DNA of 56,082 nt from Candidatus Faecalibacterium intestinigallinarum (GTDB lineage Bacteria; Bacillota; Clostridia; Oscillospirales; Ruminococcaceae), in contig DXHQ01000104.1 of the NCBI GenBank assembly GCA_019113345.1, forward strand, positions 1 through 56,082, read 5' to 3'. A program made the position numbers and the translations under genes. Under the pieces are notes generated by a model. The model had not been told where the DNA came from. It did no database searches and worked only from the letters and a program-made list of their open reading frames with translations. Of this stretch, positions 1-8,933 are shown piece after piece (within the stretch, counting starts at the first letter, position 1; each line of letters starts with the position of its first letter).

Positions 1-312
1 GTCTACCCCGAGCACGACATGGCCATCCGTCTGGCCCACCGGCTGGAGACCACCGGGATGCTGGACTTTGTCCAGCTGAGCGAGCAGGTCAGCATCTCCA
101 AGCTGGCGGTGCCCGCCAAGATGATCGGCAAGACCGTCGTGGACGTCAACCTGCGCGGCCAGTTCGGCCTGAACATCATTGCCATCGAGAACGGCGGCAA
201 GGTGAACGAGTCGGTCGGCCCCAACACCGTTTTCCAGGAGGGCGACATCCTCTTTGTCTCGGGCGGCAAGGACGCCGTGGGCAAAATGGCCGACTGGCTG
301 GAAAACCAGTAA
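1..312 (+). CDS. trkA: TrkA/KtrA-type potassium uptake subunit, C-terminal fragment
   Basis: The gene is open at the left edge of the window, so only the last 103 residues are visible. They match the end of a cytosolic RCK regulatory subunit of a Trk/Ktr potassium transporter. The segment starting YPEHDMAIRLAHRL is the usual end of the NAD-binding RCK-N domain. It is followed by an RCK-C domain with the pattern GKTVVDVNLRGQFGLNIIAI and the closing GDILFVSGG. Known family role: it binds NAD(H) or ATP and gates the membrane potassium channel subunit. The partner channel gene (trkH/ktrB) is not in the window and would be expected upstream. A terminator follows directly. Confidence 0.9.
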   Translation, partial: VYPEHDMAIRLAHRLETTGMLDFVQLSEQVSISKLAVPAKMIGKTVVDVNLRGQFGLNIIAIENGGKVNESVGPNTVFQEGDILFVSGGKDAVGKMADWLENQ

Positions 313-330
313 AACAAAATAATCCCTACC

Positions 331-375
331 AGGAGTTCCTCCCCTTTGTATAAAAGCGGGAGGAGCTCCTTTATT
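331..375 (+). terminator. Rho-independent terminator after trkA
   Basis: The arms at 331-343 (AGGAGTTCCTCCC) and 358-370 (GGGAGGAGCTCCT) pair over 13 positions with one G-U wobble, and a short T-rich tail follows. Confidence 0.8.
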
Positions 376-427
376 ACCCGCACAGATTTCCTGACAGCTT
401 TTAGCGTTTGATGAAAGGAGTTTTTGT

Positions 428-676
428 ATGGACCCGCAGAAAGCGCATATGTGGAGCGATATTGCTTTCTTTGTGAGCATCGGAATGTTTCTTGCAGGCC
501 TCATGCTCTCATAAAGCGGCCTTTGCATTATCCCGCTTGTTTTAGGGGTCGCCTGTATGATTGTCCGTTTTATCATTTTGGTTCTCTGGTGGCGCTGCCC
601 ACATTGCCGCGCTCCTCTGCCCACCACCGGCATGTGGAATCTCACCTACTGCCCCAACTGCGGCAACCCTATCTAA
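428..676 (+). pseudogene. Small two-helix membrane protein with zinc ribbon, interrupted by an in-frame stop
   Basis: An ATG at 428 follows a good ribosome binding site (GAAAGGAG, 411-420). It opens a 28-residue hydrophobic peptide, MDPQKAHMWSDIAFF and onward, that ends at TAA 512-514. The same frame continues without another stop to 676. The second part has a second hydrophobic helix (IIPLVLGVACMIVRFIILVL) and then a zinc-ribbon-like pair of CPHC and CPNC motifs. Read through, the product would be about 82 residues: two membrane helices with a C-terminal zinc ribbon. The single stop is best explained as a nonsense mutation or a sequencing error. Alternatives are two separate small proteins, since the ATG at 557 could restart translation, or stop-codon readthrough. 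I recognise no named family. Confidence 0.6.
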
Positions 677-679
677 ACA

Positions 680-720
680 AAACCTGCCCCTTCAGCCAGA
701 AGCCGAAGGGGCAGGTTTTT
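680..720. terminator. Bidirectional terminator between the small membrane gene and polC
   Basis: The sequence AACCTGCCCCTTC (681-693) pairs with GAAGGGGCAGGTT (705-717). A T-run follows on the plus strand, and AAAAC/GTTTT symmetry gives a T-run on the minus strand as well. It can therefore end both the plus-strand small gene and the minus-strand operon that finishes with polC. Confidence 0.85.
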
Positions 721-739
721 GCTTGGATGGTCCGGGCGC

Positions 740-3700
740 TCAGAAGAAGGACACCTGGCTGCTCTCGGGCAGGTCGCCCAGGGCGCCCACCTGGCGCAGC
801 CGGTCGATGACCGCGCTCGAGACGCCGGCGGCCTGCTGCAGCTCCTCCACCGAGAGGTATTCCTCCCCGTGGATGGTGACGTTTTCCAGCGCCACCGCCG
901 CGCTCTCGCCCAGGCCCTTGAGGGCCGCGAAGGGCAGGCGGACCTTGCCGTCTTCCAGCACATACTTCACGCCCCGGCTCCTGCCCAGCTGGATGGGCAG
1001 GAACTCATACCCGCGCACCAGCATCTCGTTGACCAGCTGCAACGAGACCAGCAGGTCCTCGTCCTTGGCGTTCTTTTCCTCTTTCAGGCGGCGGGCCACC
1101 TCGTTCATGTGGGCGCGGGCCACGTCGGGCCCGCCCACGGCGGCCTCGTAGTCGATGTCGTCTCCACGGACTGTAAAATACACCGCATAAAATGCCTGCG
1201 GGTAATAGAGTTTGTACCACATCAGCCGGATGGCGCTCATCAGGTAGGCCACCGCGTGGGCCTTGGGGAACATATACTTGATCTTGCGGCAGGACTCGAT
1301 GTACCAGTCGGGGACATCGTGCTCCCGCATGGCTTCCTCCCAGCCGGGCTGGAAGCCGCCCTTCGCCACCTTGCCCTTGCGGACCGCCTCCATGATATCG
1401 AAGGCCATCTTGGGCTCGAGCCCCTTGCGGATCAGGTAGAGCATGATGCTGTCGCGGCAGCCGATGACCTCGGCGATGGTGCAGGTGCCATTGCGGATCA
1501 GCTCGTCGGCGTTGTTGGTCCAGACGTCGGTGCCGTGGGACAGGCCCGAGATCTGGATCAGCTCCGAAAAGTTTTTGGGCCGCGCCTCCACCAGCATCTG
1601 GCGGACAAAGTTGGTGCCCATTTCGGGGATGCCGAAGGTGCCGGTCTGGCTGTCGATCTGCTCGGGGGTGACCCCCAGCTCGGCGGGACTGGTCAGCAGG
1701 CTGTAGACCCGGGGGTCGTTCATCGGGATGCTGTCCACCGGCACGCCGGTGTACTCCTCAAAGTACTTGTAGAAGGTGGGCATATCGTGGCCCAGTTCGT
1801 CCAGCTTGAGCAGGGTGTCGTGGAGATACTTGAATTCAAAGTGGGTGGTCAGCAGGCCGCCGGCCACGTCGTCGGCGGGGTGCTGGATGGGGCAGAAATC
1901 GTAAATTTCGCTGGTGTCGGGAACGACCACCATGCCGCCGGGGTGCTGCCCGGTGGTCCGCTTGACGCCGGTGCAGCCCAGGGTGAGCCGGTTCTCCTCG
2001 GCGTGGTTGACCGTTTTGCCCCGCTCTTCGAGGTAGCGCTTGACGTAGCCGTAGGCGGTCTTGTCCTGAATGCCCGAGACGGTGCCCGCCTTAAAGACGT
2101 TCTCCTTGCCGAACAGCTCCTCAGTGTAGCGGTGAACGTTGCTCTGGTATTCGCCCGAGAAGTTCAGGTCGATATCCGGCTCCTTGTCGCCGTAAAAGCC
2201 GAGGAAGGTCTCGAAGGGGATGTCGTGGCCGTCCACCAGCATGGGGGTGCCGCAGACGGGGCAGTTCTTGTCGGGCAGGTCAAAGCCGTCCTCGACGCTG
2301 CCGTCGGTGATGAATTCGCTGTGCTTGCACTTGGGGCAGCGGTAGTGGGGCGGCAGGCTGTTCACCTCCGAGATGCCCGAGAAGTGGGCCACCGCCGAGG
2401 AGCCGACCGAGCCGCGGCTGCCCACCTGATAGCCGCCCGCGTTGGAGAACGCCACCAGCTTGACCGCGATGACGTACAGCACCGCGTACCCGTGGCCGCA
2501 GATGGAGTCCAGCTCCTTCTGCAGCCGCTCCCGCACCAGGTCGGGCAGGGGGTCGCCGTAGTCCTCCTTGGCGCGCTTCCAGGTGGCGTCCCGCAGCTGC
2601 TGCTCCGCCCCCTCGATGCTGGGCGGGTAGGTGCCCCGCGGGATGGCCCGGACGTTGCCGTCGATCATGGCGGCCACCTTGTTGGGGTTGACAATGACGA
2701 TCTCCCGCGCCTTTTCGGGGGGCAGGTAGTCGAACTGGGCCAGCATATCCTCGGTGGTGCGGTAGTAGAGGGGCGGCTGATGGTCAGCGTCCTTGTAGCC
2801 GCCGCCCGCCTGCATCACCGCGCGGTAGACCGCGTCCTCCGGCTCCTGGAAGTGGACGTCCCCGGTGGCGATGACCGGCTTGTGCAGGTCCTCGCCCAGG
2901 CGGATGATGGTGCGGTTGAAATCCTTGACCCGCTCGATGCTGTCCACCCGGCCCTCCCGGACCATATATTCGTTGTTGCCCAGGGGCTGCACTTCCAGCA
3001 GGTCGTAGTAGGCGGCGATTTTTTTCAGTTCCTCGTAGGGGCGGCCCTCCACCACGGCGCGGTAGAGCTCGCCGGCCTCGCAGGCCGAGGTGATGATGAG
3101 GCCCTCCCGGTACTGGTTGAGCAGGCTGCGGGGGACCCGCGGCTTTTTGAAAAAGTAGTCGAGATGGGCCTTGCTGACGATCTTGTAGAGGTTTTTCAGG
3201 CCCGCCTGGTTTTTGACCAGCAGGATGATGTGGTAGTATTTTTTGCGCAGCACCTCCCGGTTGCCGCCGAGACCCGTGTTGATGCCGCCGATGTCGGTGA
3301 TCTGCTTTTCCTCCAGATCCCGCAGCATGACGCAGAAGATGCGCCCGAGGGCCCCGGCGTCCTCGCAGGCCCGGTGGGCCTCGTAGGGGGGCAGCTCCAG
3401 GTGCTTGTTGATGGTCCCCTGCTTATAGTTGTGCAGGCCGGGGTACATGGTCTGCGCCATGGTCAGGGTGTCGATGTAGGTGGGCTCGAACTTGATGCCG
3501 CTGCGGCCCGCAGCCGCCCGCAGAAAGCGGATGTCAAAGCCGTTGGCGTTGTGGGCCACCAGCACCCGCCCGCCGGCAAAGTCCAAAAAGGCCCGCAGGG
3601 CCTCCCCCTCTTCGGGGGCGTCGGCCACCATCTCGTTGGTGATGCCGGTCAGCTCGGTGATCTTGGGGGTGATGGGCTTGGGCGGCCTGACAAAGGTGTC

Positions 3701-5029
3701 GAACTCCTCCACCACCTGCCCGTCCCGCACCAGCACCGCGCCGATCTCGGTCAGGTACTCGCAGCCGGGGTCGAGGCCGGTGGTCTCGGTGTCAAAGACG
3801 CAGAACTCCCCGGTCAGGGGCTGGTCCTGGGCGCCGTAAACGCAGGGGACCATGTCGTCCACAAAATAGGCTTCGCACCCGTAGATCAGCTTGAAGCTGG
3901 GGTCCTTTTTGTGGATGTCGTCGGCCGCCAGCATGGCCTCGGGGTAGCCCTGGCAGACCCCGTGGTCGGTGATGGCGATGGCGGGGTGGCCCATCTTGTG
4001 GGCCAGCCGGACGATGCCGCCGGGGTCGCAGAAGCCGTCCAGCGCCGAGAGCTTGGTGTGCAGGTGCAGCTCCACCCGCTTTTCGGGGGCGTGGTCCTCC
4101 CGGCGGCGGCGCTCGACGATCAGCACGTCGTAGGGATAGACGATGTAGTCGTGCTCGTACTTGTCGTAGGCGCAGTCGCCCCGCACCAGCAGGGTGGTGC
4201 CGTTCTTGATCCCCTCCCACTTGGAGCAGTCCTCCCCTTCCTGGGCGCGGATCTTCAGGTTGATCGAGCCGGTGTAGTCGGTCAGGGAGACGGCGTACAT
4301 CTTGCGGAAATTGCCCTTGACCTCGGTGGCAAAGACGTCGCCCCAGATCATGCACTTGCCGCCCTCGCCCCCCAGGTCTTTGAGGGGGGTCAGGCCCTTG
4401 GGCTTGAACATCTTGCCGTGGAAGATCTGGACCGGCTTGTCGGTCAGATCCAGCCCCTCCACCTGCAGGGGCGGCGCGGTCCGCTTTGCCTCGAACTGGA
4501 CCACCGGCGGGGCGGCCTTTTCTTCCAGCTTCTTTTCCAGCTCCCGCCGCTCGGCCTCGCCGGCGGCCGAGACAAGCCTGACCGCCGGGCGCTGGCCGGT
4601 ATGGGCCTCGATGCGGCCGGCCAGCAGGTCCTCAAATTTCAGGTCCCGCAGAAAGCCGGTGCCGTTGCGGGCCCCCACCGTGATGGTCCCGCCCTCGACG
4701 GCCAGGGTGCACCGGTCGAGAAAGCCGTTGATGGGCACGCCGTCCCCCTTCATCTCCTCGAAGATGCCCAGCAGGGTCTCCTCATTCAGGGCGGTGTAGG
4801 GATAATGGTTTTCGATGGAGAGCTGGTAGCCCTCATAATCGGGCTGCAGGGACGCCAAAAGCCGCGCACACAGGCCCTTGTCCAGCGGCGCGGCACTCTG
4901 CAATGTAAAGATCACCTTTTGCCGGGCCCGCAGCATCAGGGCGTGTTCCACCACCACCTTGCCGAAACAGGCGGCAAAGTCCGGGTCGGCCATGAACTGG
5001 GGCCACAGCTGGGATACCAGTGGTTTCAA
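740..5029 (-). CDS. polC: DNA polymerase III PolC-type alpha subunit
   Basis: This is the replicative polymerase of low-GC-lineage Gram-positives, with built-in 3'-5' proofreading. Its 1429 residues match the usual length. Domains in order: an N-terminal OB-type region, a PHP domain opening with ELHLHTK near residue 320, an exonuclease domain beginning FCVFDTETTGLDPG near 410, a second PHP part, and the polymerase core. The core has a zinc-binding pair CPKC and CPVCG near 895-925 and the catalytic PDIDLNF near 950. The start is a TTG, preceded by AAGGAG seven bases upstream. It overlaps the acetyltransferase stop as TTGA, so translation is probably coupled. It is the last gene of the pyrH-to-polC operon. 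Confidence 0.97.
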   Translation of the reverse strand: MKPLVSQLWPQFMADPDFAACFGKVVVEHALMLRARQKVIFTLQSAAPLDKGLCARLLASLQPDYEGYQLSIENHYPYTALNEETLLGIFEEMKGDGVPINGFLDRCTLAVEGGTITVGARNGTGFLRDLKFEDLLAGRIEAHTGQRPAVRLVSAAGEAERRELEKKLEEKAAPPVVQFEAKRTAPPLQVEGLDLTDKPVQIFHGKMFKPKGLTPLKDLGGEGGKCMIWGDVFATEVKGNFRKMYAVSLTDYTGSINLKIRAQEGEDCSKWEGIKNGTTLLVRGDCAYDKYEHDYIVYPYDVLIVERRRREDHAPEKRVELHLHTKLSALDGFCDPGGIVRLAHKMGHPAIAITDHGVCQGYPEAMLAADDIHKKDPSFKLIYGCEAYFVDDMVPCVYGAQDQPLTGEFCVFDTETTGLDPGCEYLTEIGAVLVRDGQVVEEFDTFVRPPKPITPKITELTGITNEMVADAPEEGEALRAFLDFAGGRVLVAHNANGFDIRFLRAAAGRSGIKFEPTYIDTLTMAQTMYPGLHNYKQGTINKHLELPPYEAHRACEDAGALGRIFCVMLRDLEEKQITDIGGINTGLGGNREVLRKKYYHIILLVKNQAGLKNLYKIVSKAHLDYFFKKPRVPRSLLNQYREGLIITSACEAGELYRAVVEGRPYEELKKIAAYYDLLEVQPLGNNEYMVREGRVDSIERVKDFNRTIIRLGEDLHKPVIATGDVHFQEPEDAVYRAVMQAGGGYKDADHQPPLYYRTTEDMLAQFDYLPPEKAREIVIVNPNKVAAMIDGNVRAIPRGTYPPSIEGAEQQLRDATWKRAKEDYGDPLPDLVRERLQKELDSICGHGYAVLYVIAVKLVAFSNAGGYQVGSRGSVGSSAVAHFSGISEVNSLPPHYRCPKCKHSEFITDGSVEDGFDLPDKNCPVCGTPMLVDGHDIPFETFLGFYGDKEPDIDLNFSGEYQSNVHRYTEELFGKENVFKAGTVSGIQDKTAYGYVKRYLEERGKTVNHAEENRLTLGCTGVKRTTGQHPGGMVVVPDTSEIYDFCPIQHPADDVAGGLLTTHFEFKYLHDTLLKLDELGHDMPTFYKYFEEYTGVPVDSIPMNDPRVYSLLTSPAELGVTPEQIDSQTGTFGIPEMGTNFVRQMLVEARPKNFSELIQISGLSHGTDVWTNNADELIRNGTCTIAEVIGCRDSIMLYLIRKGLEPKMAFDIMEAVRKGKVAKGGFQPGWEEAMREHDVPDWYIESCRKIKYMFPKAHAVAYLMSAIRLMWYKLYYPQAFYAVYFTVRGDDIDYEAAVGGPDVARAHMNEVARRLKEEKNAKDEDLLVSLQLVNEMLVRGYEFLPIQLGRSRGVKYVLEDGKVRLPFAALKGLGESAAVALENVTIHGEEYLSVEELQQAAGVSSAVIDRLRQVGALGDLPESSQVSFF

Positions 5030-5535
5030 ATCGTTTCTCCTTCCAGTGCTTTTTCAAAGCATGCAAAGTCTATGTCGTAGAGGCGGGCGCTGCCCACCCG
5101 GGCAAAGCCCTGCCCGGCATAGGCCCGCAGGGCCCGGTGGTTATCACAGGCCACCAGGATGCGGCAGCTCCGGCAGCCCATACGGGCCAGGCGAGCCGCT
5201 GCGTCGGCCAGCAGCCGGCCGCCCAGCCCCTGGTTTTCACAGGATGCGGCCACCAGCAGCCGCACCACTTCCCCGGCGGGTTCCAGGCGGCGGTCCCAGA
5301 AGGTCAGGGCCTCGGTGTCCTCATCGTGAAAGGTGAGGGCATAGCCCCCCAGCACCCGGCCCTCCGGATCTTTGGCGCAGAACAGCCGGCCTTCTGCAAG
5401 GTCCGCCTGCAGGGTAGCCTGGTCGGGGTATGCTTCGTCCCACGGGCAGTCGGGCCGGGCCGCCGCCGCCCGGTACAGGGGCAGCAGGCAGTCCAGGTCC
5501 GCCTGGGACGCCTGCTGGACGGTATGCTGGATCAT
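5026..5535 (-). CDS. GNAT family N-acetyltransferase
   Basis: The 169-residue protein has a GNAT fold. The acetyl-CoA pyrophosphate-binding motif A is visible as VVRLLVAASCENQGLGGRLL, and the late motif B is ACDNHRALRAYAGQGF. The substrate cannot be told from sequence. It lies between ispG and polC with four-base overlaps at both ends (ATGA with ispG, TTGA with polC), so it is co-translated with them. The ATG at 5535 has GGAGG about ten bases upstream. A link to replication or isoprenoid synthesis is not supported beyond position. Confidence 0.88.
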   Translation of the reverse strand: MIQHTVQQASQADLDCLLPLYRAAAARPDCPWDEAYPDQATLQADLAEGRLFCAKDPEGRVLGGYALTFHDEDTEALTFWDRRLEPAGEVVRLLVAASCENQGLGGRLLADAAARLARMGCRSCRILVACDNHRALRAYAGQGFARVGSARLYDIDFACFEKALEGETI

Positions 5536-6578
5536 AGCTTATAGACCTCCTCCATGAACTGGTCCAGGATGTTGTCGCCGGTCAGCTTGCGCACCGGCTG
5601 GCCGTGGACAAAGAGGACGGCTTCCCCCTTGCCGCCGGCGATGCCGATGTCGGCCTCCCGGGCTTCGCCGGGGCCGTTGACCACGCAGCCCATCACCGCT
5701 ACCTTGATGGATTTCTTATAGCCCTGCAGCCGGCGCTCCACCTCGTTGGCGATCTCGGTGCAGGGGTACTGGGTGCGCCCGCAGGTGGGGCAGGTGATGA
5801 CCTCGGGCCCCGCCACCGGGAAACCCGCCGCCCGCAGGATGTTGAAGCCGGCCTCCACTTCCTTTTCGGGCTCGGCGGCCAGGGACACCCGGATGGTGTC
5901 CCCGATGCCTTCCAGCAGCATCCCGCCGATCCCCATCCCCGACTTGAGCAGGCCCATCTGGTAGGTGCCCGCCTCGGTGACGCCGACGTGGAGGGGGTAG
6001 TCGGTGACCGCCGACAGCTGGCGGTAAGCCTCCATCATCCGGGGTACATTCGAGCTCTTGATGGAGATGACGATATCCTCAAAATCAAACTTTTCCAGCA
6101 GGCGGACGTGGTAGAGGGCGCTTTCCACCATGGCTTCGGGGGTGGCGGCGCCGTATTTGGCCAGGATGTGCTTTTCCAGGCTGCCGCCGTTGACCCCGAT
6201 GCGGATGGGGATGTGCCCGGCCTGGCAGGCCCGCACCACCTCTTTGACCCGGTCGTCGCTGCCGATGTTGCCGGGGTTGATCCGGATCTTATCGACGCCC
6301 ACCGCCGCGCAGGCCAGCGCCGCCCGGTAATCGAAGTGGATATCCGCCACGATGGGGATATCCACCGCCTTTTTGACCGCCTCGACGCAGGCTGCGTCGG
6401 CGGGGGTGGGGCAGGTCACCCGCAGGATCTGGCAGCCGGCGGCCTCGCACCGTTTGGCCTGGGCCACGTTGCCCGCGATGTCCTCCACCGGGACGTTGAG
6501 CATGGTCTGGACCGCGATGGGATTGGACCCGCCGATGGTCAGATTGCCGATCTTTACTTCACGCTTGCGCACGCGCAT
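5532..6578 (-). CDS. ispG: 4-hydroxy-3-methylbut-2-en-1-yl diphosphate synthase IspG (GcpE)
   Basis: IspG reduces methylerythritol cyclodiphosphate to HMBPP, the penultimate step of the MEP isoprenoid pathway, using a 4Fe-4S cluster. The 348-residue protein has the N-terminal TIM-barrel signature IGGSNPIAVQTMLN and the cluster-binding cysteines in CPTCGRTQYPC and MGCVVNGPGEA. The length is normal for the bacterial form. The start MRVRKREVKIGN follows CGGAGGAAC. The gene is 17 bases downstream of rseP in the operon. dxr, two genes upstream, is in the same pathway. Confidence 0.97.
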   Translation of the reverse strand: MRVRKREVKIGNLTIGGSNPIAVQTMLNVPVEDIAGNVAQAKRCEAAGCQILRVTCPTPADAACVEAVKKAVDIPIVADIHFDYRAALACAAVGVDKIRINPGNIGSDDRVKEVVRACQAGHIPIRIGVNGGSLEKHILAKYGAATPEAMVESALYHVRLLEKFDFEDIVISIKSSNVPRMMEAYRQLSAVTDYPLHVGVTEAGTYQMGLLKSGMGIGGMLLEGIGDTIRVSLAAEPEKEVEAGFNILRAAGFPVAGPEVITCPTCGRTQYPCTEIANEVERRLQGYKKSIKVAVMGCVVNGPGEAREADIGIAGGKGEAVLFVHGQPVRKLTGDNILDQFMEEVYKL

Positions 6579-6594
6579 GGGGGTTCCTCCGTTT

Positions 6595-7707
6595 TCAAAA
6601 GCCGCCGGTAAACAGGCGGATCACATCGTTGTAGGTGGCAAAGATCATCAGCCCGAAGAGCAGCAGGAAGGTGGCCAGGGTCAGCGTTTCCTGCAGCCGC
6701 TCGGACACCGGCCGGCGGAGCACCGCCTCCGCCGCCAGAAACACCAGCCGTCCGCCGTCCAGCGCCGGGATGGGCAGCAGGTTGAAGATGCCCAGGTTGA
6801 CGGTGATGAGGACCAGCATCTCCAGCAGGTCGGCCAGGCCGTAGCTGGCCGCCTGACTGATGGCCGAGACGATGCCCACCGGGCCCGAGAGGTTGTTGAT
6901 GCTCTCCCGCCCGCGCAGCAGATCGGCCAGGGAGGTAAAAATGATCCGGCCGTAATACAGTTCGTAATTCAGACTCTCTTTCAGGACGTTGGCCGGCGTC
7001 TTTTCGAGGGCGTAGACGGTAAAGCCGATGTCCATCCGGGCGTTGCCCTCCTGGTCGGTGTAGGTGTCGAACCGGACGTCCGGCAGCTCGACCAGCTGCC
7101 CGTCCCGCCGGACGGTAAAGTCGGCCCGGGCGTCCTGGGTGCGGGCCAGCTCATAGAGGATGTCGTTGGCCACAAAGCACCGCCGCCCGTTGACGGCGAC
7201 GATCTCGTCTCCGGCGGCAAGGCCGGTCTGCCCGCAGAGGGCCCCCTCCTCGATCTGGTAGAGGACCCTCGAGACAATGGGGTCGGACCCGAGACCGATT
7301 ACCCCTGCCAGCACCACAAAGCCCAGCACAAAGTTCATCAGCGGGCCGGCGGCCATGGTGGCCGCCCGCTTCCAGATCGCCGCCTGGGGAAAGGGGATGC
7401 CGGTCCGCTCTTCGGGCGGGATGGGGTTTTCCCCGGCGGGCGGCTGGTCCTCCCCGGCCCGTTCGGCCTGGTTCGACTCAGGGCTGCCTTCCCCCTCCAT
7501 GGCGACGTAGCCGCCCACCGGCAGCAGCCGGAGGGTGTACTGTGTGCCCCCGGCGATCTTTTTCCAGAGGGCGGGGCCCATCCCGATGGCAAATTCGTTG
7601 ACCTGGATGCCCGACAGTTTGGCCGCCGTAAAATGTCCGAACTCGTGGACGGCGACCACCGCGCCGAACACCAGCAGGGACGCCAGAATGGTAATGATAA
7701 TGGTCAT
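6595..7707 (-). CDS. rseP: RIP site-2 metalloprotease RseP
   Basis: This integral-membrane zinc protease performs regulated intramembrane proteolysis, typically of anti-sigma factors or signal-peptide remnants. It has 370 residues. The catalytic HEFGH motif is at residues 21-25 in the first membrane helix. A PDZ domain lies in the middle (around 165-250), and the second zinc-ligand motif NLLPIPALDGGRLVF lies near the C-terminal helices. An acidic, proline-rich insertion follows the first helix region (around 80-110). It sits between dxr and ispG, the arrangement common in Firmicutes. Confidence 0.95.
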   Translation of the reverse strand: MTIIITILASLLVFGAVVAVHEFGHFTAAKLSGIQVNEFAIGMGPALWKKIAGGTQYTLRLLPVGGYVAMEGEGSPESNQAERAGEDQPPAGENPIPPEERTGIPFPQAAIWKRAATMAAGPLMNFVLGFVVLAGVIGLGSDPIVSRVLYQIEEGALCGQTGLAAGDEIVAVNGRRCFVANDILYELARTQDARADFTVRRDGQLVELPDVRFDTYTDQEGNARMDIGFTVYALEKTPANVLKESLNYELYYGRIIFTSLADLLRGRESINNLSGPVGIVSAISQAASYGLADLLEMLVLITVNLGIFNLLPIPALDGGRLVFLAAEAVLRRPVSERLQETLTLATFLLLFGLMIFATYNDVIRLFTGGF

Positions 7708-7764
7708 ACTTTCCCTTTCTGCCCCCTCTGCCGCGCCGCGAAAACGGCCGGGCGGGGAGGAAGA

Positions 7765-8916
7765 TCACAGATGCGCGCGGACAAAGGCCCGGGCCATCTG
7801 GTCGCACTCGTAGACGTCGGGCAGGGTGTAGCTGCCGCCGAAGCTGTCGCTGTCCACCACCGCCTCGACCAGACGGCCGATGTCCAAAAAGCCGATCTTG
7901 TCCTGAAGGAAGAGGCTGACCGCCTCCTCGTTGGCGCCGTTGGCGGCGCAGGGACCGAGGCCCCCCTTGGCGATGGCCTTTTTGCAGGCGGCCAGGCACC
8001 GGAAGGTCTCCTCGTCGGCCACGTCGAAGGTCAGCACCTTGAGGGCCGCAAAATCCAGCTCGGGGGCCGCCGGGCCGCCGCGGGCCGGCCAGGTCAGGGC
8101 GTACTGGATGGGGATGCGCATATCCGGCACCCCCAGCTGGGCCAGGATGGAGTTGTCGCTGAACTGGACCGCCGAATGGATGACGCTCTGCCGCTGGACC
8201 ACGATCTGGATCTTTTCGGGCGGCAGGCCGAACAGCCAGACCGCCTCGATCAGCTCAAGGCCCTTGTTCATCAGGGTGGCGCTGTCGATGGTGATCTTGG
8301 CGCCCATGTTCCAGTTGGGGTGGCGGAGGGCGTCCTCCTTCTTTTTGTCCTTCAGCTGCTCGGCCTTCATCCCGAAGAAGGGACCGCCCGAGGCGGTGAG
8401 CAGGATCTTGGTCAGGCTTTTGGCGCTCTCGGCGTCCTGCAGGCACTGGAAGATGGCCGAGTGCTCGCTGTCCACCGGCAGCAGCCTGACCCCGTGCTCT
8501 TCCACCGCCCGGGTGACCAGGCGCCCGCCGGTGACCAGACTTTCCTTGTTGGCCAGGGCCAGGTCATGGCCGCTCTCGATGGCGGCGAGGGAGACCCCCA
8601 GCCCGGCGATGCCCACCACGCTGTTCAAAACGATGTCGGCCCCCTCCATCGCGGCCAGCTGCCGCAGCCCTTCGGGCCCGCGCAGCAGCCGGGGCGCGCC
8701 GGCGCGGCCGGCCAGGGCGGCGTCCGCCTTCTCGGCGGCCGCCGGGTCGGTGACGCAGACAGCCCGGGGGTGGAATTCCTCGATCTGCTTCAATAACAGC
8801 TCCACATGGCTGTGGGCCGACAGGCCGAACACCTCAAACCCCTCGGCCCGGATGACGTCCAGGCTCTGGGTGCCGATGGAACCGGTCGAGCCCAGCAGGG
8901 TGATCTTTTTTGCCAT
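7765..8916 (-). CDS. dxr: 1-deoxy-D-xylulose 5-phosphate reductoisomerase
   Basis: Dxr makes methylerythritol 4-phosphate from DXP with NADPH, the committed step of the MEP pathway and the target of fosmidomycin. The 383-residue protein starts with the nucleotide-binding LLGSTGSIGTQSLDV. It contains the metal- and substrate-binding segments PVDSEHSAIFQCL and LTASGGPFFG, and NWNMGAKITIDSATLMNKG. Length and motif order are standard. An AAGGAGGG ribosome site precedes the ATG. cdsA lies 17 bases upstream. Confidence 0.97.
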   Translation of the reverse strand: MAKKITLLGSTGSIGTQSLDVIRAEGFEVFGLSAHSHVELLLKQIEEFHPRAVCVTDPAAAEKADAALAGRAGAPRLLRGPEGLRQLAAMEGADIVLNSVVGIAGLGVSLAAIESGHDLALANKESLVTGGRLVTRAVEEHGVRLLPVDSEHSAIFQCLQDAESAKSLTKILLTASGGPFFGMKAEQLKDKKKEDALRHPNWNMGAKITIDSATLMNKGLELIEAVWLFGLPPEKIQIVVQRQSVIHSAVQFSDNSILAQLGVPDMRIPIQYALTWPARGGPAAPELDFAALKVLTFDVADEETFRCLAACKKAIAKGGLGPCAANGANEEAVSLFLQDKIGFLDIGRLVEAVVDSDSFGGSYTLPDVYECDQMARAFVRAHL

Positions 8917-8933
8917 AGGGCAAGCCCTCCTTC

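Noticed and set aside
719-5080. Plus-strand reading frame of about 1450 codons opposite polC
   Set aside because: It mirrors polC exactly, has low-complexity composition (Val, Gly, His, Asp, Gln) from GC-rich antisense sequence, and has no ribosome site or domain.
6352-8796. Plus-strand frame of 814 codons opposite rseP and dxr
   Set aside because: It is an antisense shadow of two well-identified genes and no known fold is visible.
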